64,000 bases of DNA from Closterium sp. Naga37s-1 (taxonomy: Eukaryota; Streptophyta; Zygnematophyceae; Desmidiales; Closteriaceae): contig CANJKZ010001038.1 of assembly GCA_947471745.1 (NCBI GenBank), positions 372,001 to 436,000 on the forward strand. The letters run 5' to 3'. Under the pieces are notes generated by a model. The model did not search any database. It was not told where the DNA came from and worked only from the letters and a program-made list of their open reading frames with translations. Shown one piece after another: positions 31,826 through 46,800 of this stretch. The position numbers and the translations under genes are program-made. The stretch's first letter is position 1; each line of letters opens with the position of its first letter.

Positions 31826-34800
31826 ATGGCTCCGGTGAGTCGCGCTTCGCCGCTTGCTCGCTTGCATGGGCTCCCTTCCCCCGCCATACCTCCGCCATTC
31901 CGCCGCCGCCCCGCCTCTACCTTCTTCCGCCATCCCTCCGCGATTTCATATCCGCACACTCTCGCTCTCGCGCGTCCTCTCCGCGCCTTCATCCCGCCTA
32001 TCACAGGAAAGCGCCCCCCGCCTCACCTCAGAGGGTGCAGCGGCAGGAGCGGTTTTATCATCCCCTTCATCCCCTCCGCACTTCCCCACTCTCCCCTCAC
32101 CTTCCCCCACCTCATTGGCCCTTGTTTCCCAAGCGTGCTGTATCTATTGTTCCCACACCCACACACCCACCCTCCCCCTTTCTGAACGCTTGGGAGGCAC
32201 GGCAGTGGGTGTGGGATGATTGGGGCGGCTGCAATCCCGCGCTAACCTCTAGGCCCTTTCGCCCCCCTCCTTTCGCCCCTCTCCTTTCGCCCCCCTCCTT
32301 TCGCCCCCCTCCTTTCGCCCCCCTCCTTTCGCCCCCCTCCTTTTGCCCTCCTCTCCCCCTTCTCTCCCACTTCCTCCGTCCCAGCCCATCTCCCCCAAGT
32401 GGCTGCCCATGTATTGGTGGCTTGCGTCCCTCCCCCCAAGCACACGGAATCTTGCCCCATGGGAGGTGCGGCAGTGGGTGCAGCAGGAGTGGGGGCAGCT
32501 GCAATTCCACTCCATCCCCCCACACTCTCCCTTTCCCCTCCCCTCCTTCCTCACACATTTCATTTTTCACCCCCACCCCTCCCCTCCCTCCCGCTACACT
32601 CTCCCTTTATCCCCCCTTCCCGCCTTGCAACCCCCAGCCGATCTCCCCCAAGTGGCTGCCCATGTATCGGTGGCTTGCCTCCCTTCCCCCAACCACACCC
32701 ACCCTTGCCGCATGAGAGGTGCGGCAGTGGGTGCAGCAGGAGTGGGGGCGATTACCCCTAGAGCTCAGACGCACTCCCATGCAGCGTATAGTGCAGTACA
32801 CTGTTACCGCTTTCCACCGCATTAAACACCAGGGGAGGCTGGGGGTTGTGGGTGAGGGGATGGTGCAAGGAGAGGGGTCGGTGGGGGGAGAGGAGGGGGA
32901 GGAGGATGTGGTGGGAGATGGTGATGGGATGGGGAGGGAGGCAGGGAGGGGGAGAGATGGAGGGAGGAGGGACGGAGGGAGTGGGGGAGACAGAGGGATG
33001 GGGAGAAGGGCAGAGAGGAGAAGAGGAGCAGGGGTTGGAGCCGAGGGTGTGGACTATGATGAGTGTCGGAGCAGTGGGGAGAGAGGAGATGGGGAGGAGG
33101 GGGACGAGGAGGGGGACGAGGAGGGGGACGAGGATGGGGAAGGAGAGGAGGTGGGAGAAGAGCGGAGGGGAGGAGAGGGAGACGCTGGGAGGCGCAGGAG
33201 GCGGGGAGGAAGAATGGCGACATACACAGAGGTGAGATGAGGTGGGGTGGGGTGAAGTGAGGTGAGGTTGCGTGAGGTGACTCACCTTGATTGCATCCTC
33301 ACTGCACCCTCACCGCACCCTCACCGCACCCTCACACCCGAGCTTGCAGCCTCTCTGCATGTGTTCTCTCGGTGAGCCCGAAACATATATTAATGTGGAA
33401 GTTTCATTATTGACGTGACGGTTTGGCCGAGTGGTCTAAGGCGCTGGATTTAGGCTCCAGTCTTGAAAAAGGCGTGGGTTCAAATCCCACAGCCGTCACT
33501 AACTGCTGAGTTGGAAAATTTATGTTTTGGTCTCCCCATCCTCTTTTTTACTCTCACTCTCCGCTCCCCCTCTTCTTGCCTTTCCGAGAGTCAGTTCGCC
33601 AAACAATTACCTTTCTGTGCGATGAGCTTCAGAACAAAAGTACAGACAATCCTGCAATGGCACCTGTAATGTTTTTGTCAGCCTGTTCGAATTACCTCCC
33701 GCTTTCCCCCTATCTCCGCTATTTTCCCGTCTCCCTTTTCTCCCCGTCCTCCCTATCTCCCCCATACCCCCCTCTGTCTTCCAGCATCCCATGAAAAAGC
33801 AGAGGGCAGTGGAAGCAGCGGTGGGAGGGGAGGCAGCAGAGGCAAAGGAGGTGGGGCGCTTGGTGCAGCAGCAGCACTGCGCTCTCGTGAACCACTTCAA
33901 CAGGTAGGTAGGGCGCACTTGAGTCGTCCGAAAGATAGAGGATTCACTGCCGTCATTTGGAGGCACATGCGTGTGTGGGCGTGGGCGTGGTGGTGAGGGC
34001 CTTTGAGACATCTCAGAAATTGCTTCAACAGGTGGGTAGGGCGCACTTGAGTCGTCCGAAAGATAAGGCATTCACTGCCGTCGTTTGGAGGCACATGCGT
34101 GGGCGCGGTGGTGGGGGGAGGGGAAGCAGCAGAGGCGCAGTGCAGGAGGTGGGGCGGTTGGTGCAGCAGCAGCACTGCGCTCTCGTGAACCACTTCAGCA
34201 GGTGCGCGAAGTGTATCTGAGACGTGTGATACATGAAGCATTCGCTGTTGTTGGCTGGAGGCACATGCGTAGGAGCAACGGTGGAAGGGAAGGCAGCTGA
34301 CACACAGGAGGTGGGGCACTTGGTGCAGCAGCAGCACTGTGCTCTCGTGAAACACTTCAACAGGTGTGCTGCGGGAGACATGCGATAGAGCCTTCACTGT
34401 TGTTGATCGGCCAATCTCGGAGTTGCTTCTGAGATTTCTCAGAAGCTACTTCAACAGGTGGGCTGCGTGAAACATCTGATGGAGCCTTCACTGTTGTTGA
34501 TCAGCCAATTCTCTTAAGCCTCCGCCCATGCCATCTCTCGTCTCCTCCTTCCTCCCTCCCCTGCGCGCCCGTCCTTCCCTCCAAGCTGCATGGCACACTG
34601 CAGCGTCGTGTGGCTACAGGGTGGCAGTGGGGCGGGATGACTTTTGAGTCGACTCAAAAGTCACCTCGTTACAATGTCACACGACACATCTCCTTCCCTC
34701 CAAGCCGAATGGCACACTGCAGCGTCGTGTGGCTACAGGGTGGCAGTGGGGCGGGCTCGGTGATGGGGTCGGGGGCCGAGAGATGGAACACAGTGATTTC

Positions 34801-37800
34801 TCCTCTATCCAGCTGTGCCCATTTTCTCCTCTCACGTTCCCTCCCGGATCCCCTTTCCTCACACTTGCCGTACCCCTCCCCTCCCAGCCTCGTGTTGATG
34901 CAGCGCCACCTGCTGCTGCTGCAGGGATGCAGCGGGAGGGAGGAGAAGGGACGAGGGGCACAGAGAAAGGCTGTAATGAGTTCTCTCTATCCCGATATCC
35001 CTACTTACCTACTCACATTTCGTTCCTTATTCCATTTTCCTGCCAGCTTTGCTTTGCTGCAGCGACACCTGCTGCTGTTGCAGGGAGGCAGCAGAGAGAG
35101 AAAGGACGATGGGCATAGAAAAAGACAGCAGTGATTCCTCTTCTCACATTCCGCCCCTTGATTCCCTTCCCTCACTTTTTTTTGGGCCCTTCCCTGCCAG
35201 CCTCGTATTGCTGCAGCACCACCTGTTGCTGCTGCAGGAATGCAGCGTGGAGAGAACAGACAACAAGAGGTTGGGTCAAGGGTATAGGGGTCGGGGAGAC
35301 CAGGGTAAGGGGAAGAGGGAGGAAGAGGGCAGAGGGGAGGAGGACCAAGAGGGTAAGGGGAGCGAGGAGCAGCAGAGTGTGGGGCAGGGGGGGCAAGAGG
35401 GTAAGGGACAGGAGGACCAGAATGGAGAAGGGAAGAGGGGTGGTGAGGGAGGGGATTGTGAGAAGCAGACAAGTGCTGTGAGACGCCACGAGTTCGTCCC
35501 CCCATGGAAGCCCCCTTTCGCCCCCCGCCACTGCTCTCAGAGAGATGAAGGGCGCGAGGCGGGGAGGCACGGGGTGGGGAGGAGGCAGGCAGAGAGACAG
35601 GGGCCAGAGGCCAGAATGGAGAGGAGCGGGGAGATTCATGAGTCAACTCAGGAACAGGTTGTGGGGACGAGCTATCCCCAACGAGAAGGGGCTGAGGGGC
35701 GTGGAGCGGGTCGGAGGCAGGGAGAGGGAGGAGTTGAGAGGCGTGGGGTGGGGCGGAGGCAGGGAGAGGGGGAGGGGCCAGAGGCAACGTTAAAGGCATG
35801 GGTGGTGTGCAGTGTTGACTATCACCGGTGTGACTTTAAGGGGGGGAGGAGCAGCGATGGAGGTTCCAGGGAGGTGTGTGGGGGTGGAGGGAGAGGCAGG
35901 CGAGAAGGTGGGGAGATGGCTAGGGGCAACTTGGGAGGGCAGGAAGGTGCAATGGAGGGGGGTGAAAAGGAAGTAGCGTTGGGTGAGGACGAGAATGAGG
36001 AGGAGGTGAAGCAGGGAAGGAGGGAGGGGATACGGAATGGAGGGACAGAGCATGCAGGGGAACGTATGGGCAGCAGCGCAGTAGGGGGCATGGGGAGGGG
36101 TGTGGGGGATGGGGGTGTGAGTGCGGCAGTGAGGGCGAGGGAGTGTGGGCGGGGGTACAGGAGACTGGCTGGGTGGGGGGAGAGCGGAGGGGCGGAAAGC
36201 AGAGGGAGATGGATGCGAGCTAAGAGCGCCCAGGGCTACTTGTCTGTTTGGACAGGTGGGATCAGGCAGGGTGGGGTAGGGCAGGGTGGGATATGGCAGG
36301 GTGGGTGGGGTAGGGCAGGGTGGGGCTGGGTGGGGTGGGGTTGGTGTGGAGTAGAATGCGTGTGGGATATGGTGGTTGGGATAGGGTGGGTGGGGCATGG
36401 AGGGTTGGGAATGGTGGGCCTGCCATTGTAAGGCATGGAAGGATGATTGAACACATAAAGTGCACGTGCTTTTATGCTTCTGAAATATCCCAACAGTCAG
36501 TACCTAATTTACGAGGATTGTGGTGCTGTGGGGTGCGTTGCTGTGCTGTGCGGTACTGGACTGATTATGGCAGGATGGGGATCACTGGACAACCCACGTA
36601 GAGGCCTGGGTTCGGTCCTCCGCCAATCACGTGGTGACACGTGGCGGCCTACCTGGGCCAGCTACACCTCCCATGCTGCTGACGCGCCCACCACTAACAT
36701 CAGCGATGTGAGATGATGGGGTGATGGTGGGACAGTGGGATGATAGGCTGTGGTGGGATGGTGGGATGGTGGCATGGTCCCATGCTGCTGATGCATGCAC
36801 CCACCACCAACATCAGCGATGTGACATGATGGGGAGATGGTGGGGTGGTGGGATGTTGAGGTGGTGGGATGGTGTGATGGTGGGATAGTGGGATTGCGTG
36901 TGAGAGGAGCATTTGAAAATTGAAACCACTGCGATTATTCCAGTCCCCTATCACACACATACCATTTCCACATCAGCACATTTAGTCTCGTTGCCATGCC
37001 ATGTGGACCCACATCACATCCACATCGCATCACATCACACATCACGTCACATCACATCACATCACATCACATCACATCACATCACATCACATCACATCAC
37101 ATCACATCACATCACATCACATCACATCACATCACATCACATCACATCAGGTCACGTCACGTCACGTCACATCACATCACATCACATCACATCACATCAC
37201 ATCACATCACATCACATCACATCACATCACATCACATCACATCACATCACATCACATCACATCAAATCACATCACATCACATCACATCACATCACATCAC
37301 ATCACATCACATCACATCACATCACATCACATCACATCACATCACATCAGGTCACGTCGTCACGTCACGTCATGTCACATCACGTCACGTCATGTCACAT
37401 CACATCACATCAGATCAGGTCACGTCACGTCACGTCACATCACATCACATCACATCACATCACATCACATCACATCACATCACATCACATCACATCACAT
37501 CAAATCACATCAGGTCACGTCACGTCACGTCACGTCACGTCACATCACATCACATCACATCACATCACATCACATCACATCACATCACATCACATCACAT
37601 CACATCACATCACATCACATCACATCAGGTCACGTCACGTCACGTCACGTCACATCACATCCCATCGCATCGCATCGCATCACATCACATCACATCACAT
37701 CACGCCATGTCACGTCACATCACATCACAACACATCACATCACATCACATCACATCACATCACATCACATCACATCACATCACATCACATCAGGTCACGT

Positions 37801-40800
37801 CACGTCACATCACATCACATCACATCACATCATGTCACGTCACATCACATCACATCACATCACATCACATCACATCACATCACATCACATCACATCACAT
37901 CGCATCCACTCCCCATCCTGCATCATGTTACCTTGGAAAGTTCCAAAGATCCACACCAGCATGTGTCGTCCTATCTACAGTCCACTCTCCCTCACAGCCT
38001 GCACTGTGGTCTGTGGTGTGATGTGGTATGGTGTGATTGTGGAATTGTATGTTGTGTAACACGTCATCATGTCATCTCTTACACGTCATCATCCATGCAT
38101 GCTGTTGGTCGCCAGCTGGCAGTGCAGAAGGTATTGGATGCGCGCTTCCATCCGAGGGGCCAGCCTCAGCTTGTCATTGGCTGCAACGAGGTGAGCGGTG
38201 ACTTTTGAGGCGCCTCAAAGGTGCGCCGGACATGACAGTTGCTTGCAACAAACATGACGACTTGTTGACTTCGGAGAGTCGACTCGAAATTCAACTCGGT
38301 TCCACCCCAGGGGCAGGCCTCATCTGGTCACTGGGGCAGGCCTCATTGCTGCAATGAGGTGCGAGTGCGCCTCTCATGACGGTTGCTTGCAATAATCATC
38401 ACACTTTGTCGACTTTTGAGTCGACTGGAAAGTGAACTCGCTCCATACCAGGCCAGCCTCAGCTTGTCTTGTCATTGGCTGCAATGAGGTGCGCCTTTCC
38501 TCGCGTTCCCTCCCTTTCATCGCATTCTCCTTTGTGTAAGGAACAGGTGCAATATCCTCTCATTCTCCTTCCTTCTCTCCTCTTCCTCACCTTTCTTCTC
38601 TTTGCCAGCGATAACAATTGCCCTTCGAGACATAATTCTTTTGCGCTTGCGACCGTAAGCGAATACCCTCACACATACGATCACCATGACCTTCTCTAAT
38701 AACCCTTCTGCCCCCTGCCCCACCATCCCACCAGGCCCCGAACGAGTTGCTCCTCTTCGACCTCTCCTCCGGCTCCCACCGCCCCCTGCAAGGCCACGCC
38801 TGTCAGGTGTGTACCTAACCCCACCAAGCGCACGCCTGTTTTGTGTGCCGGTGTTTCATCACCTTCTCCCCCCACGAACCCTCACTGGTATCCCCTATCC
38901 GCCCCACCTCATATTCCTTGGGGCGCCGTCCCAATGCATACCACCGCATCACATCACGTCACACCATGTCATCAAATCCAGGCGGTGGGGTATGCCATGC
39001 ATGGTGACAACATTCCATCCCCCATCCTTCCCTCCCCCATTTCCCTTCCCGTGTGCCCCATCCCCATCACATCACATCCCCACCCCTCCGCACCCCTACC
39101 CACCCCACCCCACCGCATTACACCAAGGCAGATCCAGGCGGTGGAGTACGCCATGGATGGTGACGTCATCCTCTCCTGTGGGGGCTGTACACTCAAGGTG
39201 AGAGAGGACTTGCCTTTTAATGCCATGCACTGCCATGCCATGCCCTTGCCATGCCCTGCCATGCCCTTGCCATGCCCTTGCCATGCCCTTGCCATGCCCT
39301 TGCCATGCCCTTGCCATGCCCTTGCCATGCCCTTGCCATGCCCTTGCCATGCCCTTGCCATGCCCTTGCCATGCCCTGCCATGCCCTTGCCATGCCCTTG
39401 CCATGCCCTGCCATGCCCTTGCCATGCCCTGCCATGCCCTTGCCATGCCCTTGCCATGCCCTGCCATGCCCTTGCCATGCCCTTGCCATGCCCTTGCCAT
39501 GCCCTTGCCATGCCCTTGCCATGCCCTTGCCATGCCCTTGCCATGCCCTTGCCATGCCCTTGCCATGCCCTTGCCATGCCCTTGCCATGCCCTTGCCATG
39601 CCCTTGCCATGGTGGCTGGCTTGACATGACAGCATACTTGAAACAGTTTAGTTTCGGTCCGTCCATACCCACGAGTGTACTCGTGGCGAGGTTTCAGGCA
39701 TCCCACGCTTGCCCTGCATTCAAGCCCGGGCTTGACTTTTGAGACGTGTCAAAAGGCATTTAACTCTTTCTCTGCATTCAAGCCCATCCATGCAGGCTAC
39801 AAGCCTACCGTCAATCAACCGCATTTCCGATCCACCTGCCGTGGCAACCATTCCCTTCAGGTGTGGGACTCCACGTCAGCATCGCTGCTGCACTCGTGTG
39901 GGCCGGGAGTTGCTGCCACCGCCACCGCCACTGCCAGTGGGAACCCGTCAATTGCGTGTCATCGCGACAAGATCCGTGCTCTTGCCGTTAACCAGAAGAT
40001 GTCATGTGAGTCATGTGTGCATCTTGTCATGTGAGTCATGTGTGCATCTTGTCATGTGAGTCATGTGTGCATCTTGTCATGTGAGTCATATGAGCATCTT
40101 GTCATGTGAGTCATGTGTGCATCTTGTCATGTGAGTCATGTGTGCATCTTGTCATGTGAGTCATGTGTGCATCTTGTCATGTGAGTCATGTGTGCATCTT
40201 GTCATGTGAGTCATGTGTGCGTCTTGTCATGTGAGTCATGTGTGCATCTTGTCATGTGAGTCATGTGTGCATCTTGTCATGTGGGTCACGCATGCATCTT
40301 GTCATATCAACAGAGGCATTTGCAGCGGCAGTGGCAGAGGCAGCGGCCACAGCACTGCCAGTGCAAACCTGCCGATTGCGTGTCATCGCGACAAGATCTG
40401 TGCTCTCTTGCCGTTAACCATCGGCTTTCCCGTGAGTCAGAGCAGTCACCAAGGGGGCAACGAGAAAGCTGACATAAAAAAGGGATGACAAAATGAGGAG
40501 CGGATGGCAGATGGGGTGTGATGATTAAGGGAGCAAAGAGGGGTAGGGAAAGCTGTTTGATGGGGTGTGATGTGCGCTCAGCCAAGCCCCTCGCCACCAC
40601 CCCCACCCTGTCACTACTTTGCTTCCCACCCTGCACCACACATCAGACCTAGCAGCCACCAGTGGTGCCAGTGGGGACCCTGGGTCATCCTGTGGGACGT
40701 GCGTGTAGCCAAGCCGCTCGCCCACCTCTCCCCCTCCTTCACTCTGCCGCCCAGGTGCTGTGCCGCCCAGTACTGTTCCGCCCATGTATTGTGTTGCGCA

Positions 40801-43800
40801 CGCCCATGTTTGAGAATTCTCAATAGTGATTGAAGCTTGCAAGCCAGCCATACCTTGATTGGCATGAGCTCTTACCGGTGGTGCCATACCAGCTGTTTCA
40901 AGCACCAACGACCAGTTTCTTTCGTCTGATCATCTGATAGATACATGCCAGATCAGATGATCATTTAATCATTCCATGGAATCACATGCTCTGCTTAGTC
41001 TTAGCCCACACCTCACTGCCAATCGTCTTTATGACTCAACCATGGAGCTGGCACGTCAGGAGCTGGAGGGGCTGCAGGGGCGGGGGGGGCAGCGGGGACA
41101 GTGGAGGATGCGGGGCCAGGGGTTATACCCTTGCGCGGGCCACATTGGTTGGTGGCGGGCAGAGTGCCTCAGTGCAAGTGCGCATGGCAATGGATGCGCT
41201 CTGCTTGCTTTGCTTTGCCCTACGTTGCATGTCCCATCATCCATTCATCCCCCAACCAACCAACCCCAGCTGGGCAGTGGGAACAGCTGGCCAGAGTGCT
41301 CCGGTGCGAGTGTGCATGGCAATGGATGTGGTGTGCTATGTGGACTCTGCATCACACATTGTTCAAACACCTCATTCAAATCCCATCAGGGCAGTGGGTG
41401 CAGCAGGGAAGAATGCAAGTGCCCCGGTGCGAGTGCGCATGGCTGTGGATGCGCCGTGATTTGAGCTGCCATGCATTGCATGTCCCATCATCCATTCACC
41501 CCTCAACCAACCAACCCCCAGCAGGGCAGGGAGTGCAGCAGGGAAGAATACCCTGGTGCGAGTGCGCATGGCCACAGATGCGCCGTGCTTTGCTTTGTGT
41601 GGACACTGCACCGGACATCACATCATACATGTGCTTCCCCAACCCCAGCAGGGCAGCACGGCAACCTCCCCCGGTGCGAGTGCGCATGGCGATGGATGCG
41701 CTGCGCTTCGCTCGCCTTACATTGCATGTCTCATCATCCATTCACCCCCAGCAGGGCAGCAGCGCAGAGTGCCCGTGTGCGAGTGCGCATGGCAATGGAT
41801 GCGCTGTGCTTTGCGGACGAGCGCTGGCTCGTGTGCGGCTCTGATACCACGGGATCTGCGCCGTCCACCATCGTCCTCTGGGATACCTCCCGCCCCCCCT
41901 CCTCCTCCGCTGCACCCTCTGCCTCGCCTGCTGCTACTGCCACTCCTCTTGCCTCTGCTCCCAGTGCGGGACCCTCTGTGTTCCACATGCCTGCCTTTTC
42001 CTCAGTGAGTCCACTTGGCACCAAGTGAAGGGTATGTGAAGTTCTTACTTTGCCCTTCACCTCACATGCCACCACGCATGCCACCACGCATGCCACCACG
42101 CATGCCACCACGCATGCCACCACGCATGCCACCACGCATGCCACCACGCATGCCACCACGCATGCCACCACGCATGCCACCACGCATGCCACCACGCATG
42201 CCACCACGCATGCCACCACGCATGCCACCACGCATGCCACCACGCATGCCACCACGCATGCCACCACGCATGCCACCACGCATGCCACCACGCATGCCAC
42301 CACGCATGCCACCACGCATGCCACCACGCATGCCACCAACGCATGCCACCACCACGCATGCCACCACGCATGCCACCACGCATGCACCACGCATGCACCA
42401 CGCATGCCACCACGCATGCCACCACGCATGCCACCACGCATGCCACCACGCATGCCACCACGCATGCCACCACGCATGCCACCACGCATGCCACCACGCA
42501 TGCCACCACGCATGCCACCACGCATGCCACCACGCATGCCACCACGCATGCCACCACGCATGCCACCACGCATGCCACACGCATGCCACCACGCATGCCA
42601 CCACGCATGCCACCACGCATGCCACCACGCATGCCACCACGCATGCCACCACGCATGCCACCACGCATGCCACCACGCATGCCACCACGCATGCCACCAC
42701 GCATGCCACCACGCATGCCACCACGCATGCCACCACGCATGCCACCACGCATGCCACCACGCATGCCACCACGCATGCCACCACGCATGCCACCACGCAT
42801 GCCACCACGCATGCCACCACGCATGCCACCACGCATGCCACCACGCATGCCACCACGCATGCCACCACGCATGCCACCACGCATGCCACCACGCATGCCA
42901 CCACGCATGCCACCACGCATGCCACCACGCATGCCACCACGCATGCCACCACGCATGCCACCACGCATGCCACCACGCATGCCACCACGCATGCCACCAC
43001 GCATGCCACCACGCATGCCACCACGCATGCCACCACGCATGCCACCACGCATGCCACCACGCATGCCACCACGCATGCCACCACGCATGCCACCACGCAT
43101 GCCACCACGCATGCCACCACGCATGCCACCACGCATGCCACCACGCATGCCACCACGCATGCCACCACGCATGCCACCACGCATGCCACCACGCATGCCA
43201 CCACGCATGCCACCACGCATGCCACCACGCATGCCACCACGCATGCCACCACGCATGCCACCACGCATGCCACCACGCATGCCACCACGCATGCCACCAC
43301 GCATGCCACCACGCATGCCACCACGCATGCCACCACGCATGCCACCACGCATGCCACCACGCATGCCACCACGCATGCCACCACGCATGCCACCACGCAT
43401 GCCACCACGCATGCCACCACGCATGCCACCACGCATGCCACCACGCATGCCACCACGCATGCCACCACGCATGCCACCACGCATGCCACCACGCATGCCA
43501 CCACGCATGCCACCACGCATGCCACCACGCATGCCACCACGCATGCCACCACGCATGCCACCACGCATGCCACCACGCATGCCACCACGCATGCCACCAC
43601 GCATGCCACCACGCATGCCACCACGCATGCCACCACGCATGCCACCACGCATGCCACCACGCATGCCACCACGCATGCCACCACGCATGCCACCACGCAT
43701 GCCACCACGCATGCCACCACGCATGCCACCACGCATGCCACCACGCATGCCACCACGCATGCCACCACGCATGCCACCACGCATGCCACCACGCATGCCA

Positions 43801-46800
43801 CCACGCATGCCACCACGCATGCCACCACGCATGCCACCACGCATGCCACCACGCATGCCACCACGCATGCCACCACGCATGCCACCACGCATGCCACCAC
43901 GCATGCCACCACGCATGCCACCACGCATGCCACCACGCATGCCACCACGCATGCCACCACGCATGCCACCACGCATGCCACCACGCATGCCACCACGCAT
44001 GCCACCACGCATGCCACCACGCATGCCACCACGCATGCCACCACGCATGCCACCACGCATGCCACCACGCATGCCACCACGCATGCCACCACGCATGCCA
44101 CCACGCATGCCACCACGCATGCCACCACGCATGCCACCACGCATGCCACCACGCATGCCACCACGCATGCCACCACGCATGCCACCACGCATGCCACCAC
44201 GCATGCCACCACGCATGCCACCACGCATGCCACCACGCATGCCACCACGCATGCCACCACGCATGCCACCACGCATGCCACCACGCATGCCACCACGCAT
44301 GCCACCACGCATGCCACCACGCATGCCACCACGCATGCCACCACGCATGCCACCACGCATGCCACCACGCATGCCACCACGCATGCCACCACGCATGCCA
44401 CCACGCATGCCACCACGCATGCCACCACGCATGCCACCACGCATGCCACCACGCATGCCACCACGCATGCCACCACGCATGCCACCACGCATGCCACCAC
44501 GCATGCCACCACGCATGCCACCACGCATGCCACCACGCATGCCACCACGCATGCCACCACGCATGCCACCACGCATGCCACCACGCATGCCACCACGCAT
44601 GCCACCACGCATGCCACCACGCATGCCACCACGCATGCCACCACGCATGCCACCACGCATGCCACCACGCATGCCACCACGCATGCCACCACGCATGCCA
44701 CCACGCATGCCACCACGCATGCCACCACGCATGCCACCACGCATGCCACCACGCATGCCACCACGCATGCCACCACGCATGCCACCACGCATGCCACCAC
44801 GCATGCCACCACGCATGCCACCACGCATGCCACCACGCATGCCACCACGCATGCCACCACGCATGCCACCACGCATGCCACCACGCATGCCACCACGCAT
44901 GCCACCACGCATGCCACCACGCATGCCACCACGCATGCCACCACGCATGCCACCACGCATGCCACCACGCATGCCACCACGCATGCCACCACGCATGCCA
45001 CCACGCATGCCACCACGCATGCCACCACGCATGCCACCACGCATGCCACCACGCATGCCACCACGCATGCCACCACGCATGCCACCACGCATGCCACCAC
45101 GCATGCCACCACGCATGCCACCACGCATGCCACCACGCATGCCACCACGCATGCCACCACGCATGCCACCACGCATGCCACCACGCATGCCACCACGCAT
45201 GCCACCACGCATGCCACCACGCATGCCACCACGCATGCCACCACGCATGCCACCACGCATGCCACCACGCATGCCACCACGCATGCCACCACGCATGCCA
45301 CCACGCATGCCACCACGCATGCCACCACGCATGCCACCACGCATGCCACCACGCATGCCACCCACGCATGCCACCACGCCATGCCACCACGGCAATGCCA
45401 CCACGCATGCCACCACGCATGCCCACCACGCATGCCACCACGCATGCCACCACGCATGCCACCACGCATGCCACCACGCATGCCACCACGCATGCCACCA
45501 CGCATGCCACCACGCATGCCACCACGCATGCCACCACGCATGCCACCACGCATGCCACCACGCATGCCACCACGCATGCCACCACGCATGCCACCACGCA
45601 TGCCACCACGCATGCCACCACGCATGCCACCACGCATGCCACCACGCATGCCACCACGCATGCCACCACGCATGCCACCACGCATGCCACCACGCATGCC
45701 ACCACGCATGCCACCACGCATGCCACCACGCATGCCACCACGCATGCCACCACGCATGCCACCACGCATGCCACCACGCATGCCACCACGCATGCCACCA
45801 CGCATGCCACCACGCATGCCACCACGCATGCCACCACGCATGCCACCACGCATGCCACCACGCATGCCACCACGCATGCCACCACGCATGCCACCACGCA
45901 TGCCACCACGCATGCCACCACGCATGCCACCACGCATGCCACCACGCATGCCACCACGCATGCCACCACGCATGCCACCACGCATGCCACCACGCATGCC
46001 ACCACGCATGCCACCACGCATGCCACCACGCATGCCACCACGCATGCCACCACGCATGCCACCACGCATGCCACCACGCATGCCACCACGCATGCCACCA
46101 CGCATGCCACCACGCATGCCACCACGCATGCCACCACGCATGCCACCACGCATGCCACCACGCATGCCACCACGCATGCCACCACGCATGCCACCACGCA
46201 TGCCACACGCATGCCACCACGCATGCCACCACGCATGCCACCACGCATGCCACCAGCATGCCACCACGCATGCCACCACGCATGCCACCACGCATGCCAC
46301 CACGCATGCCACCACGCATGCCACCACGCATGCCACCACGCATGCCACCACGCATGCCACCACGCATGCCACCACGCATGCCACCACGCATGCCACCACG
46401 CATGCCACCACGTGCCACCACGCATGCCACCACGCATTGCCACCACGCATGCCACCACGCATGCCACCACGCATGCCACCACGCATGCCACCACGCATGC
46501 CACCACGCATGCCACCACGCATGCCACCACGCATGCCACCACGCATGCCACCACGGACATGCCACCACGCATGCCACCACGCATGCCACCACGCATGCCA
46601 CCACGCATGCCCACCACGCATGCCACCACGCATGCCACCACGCATGCCACCACGCATGCCACCACGCATGCCACCACGCATGCCACCACGCATGCCACCA
46701 CGCATGCCACCACGCATGCCACCACGCATGCCACCACGCATGCCACCACGCATGCCACCACGCATGCCACCACGCATGCCACCACGCATGCCACCACGCA

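Noticed and set aside
35005..36398. Long Pro/Ser-rich minus-strand frames
   Set aside because: Shadows of the Gly/Glu-rich WD40-gene exon 35201-36255 on the plus strand.
36913..38208. Frames of 340-430 codons made of HITS/SHHIT repeats
   Set aside because: Product of the ATCAC satellite, open in all three plus frames. The real exon (38123-38190) is read at its end in one of them.
41734..42064. CRISPR-like regular repeats near the large array
   Set aside because: No unique spacers between units; it is a plain tandem repeat in a eukaryotic genome.
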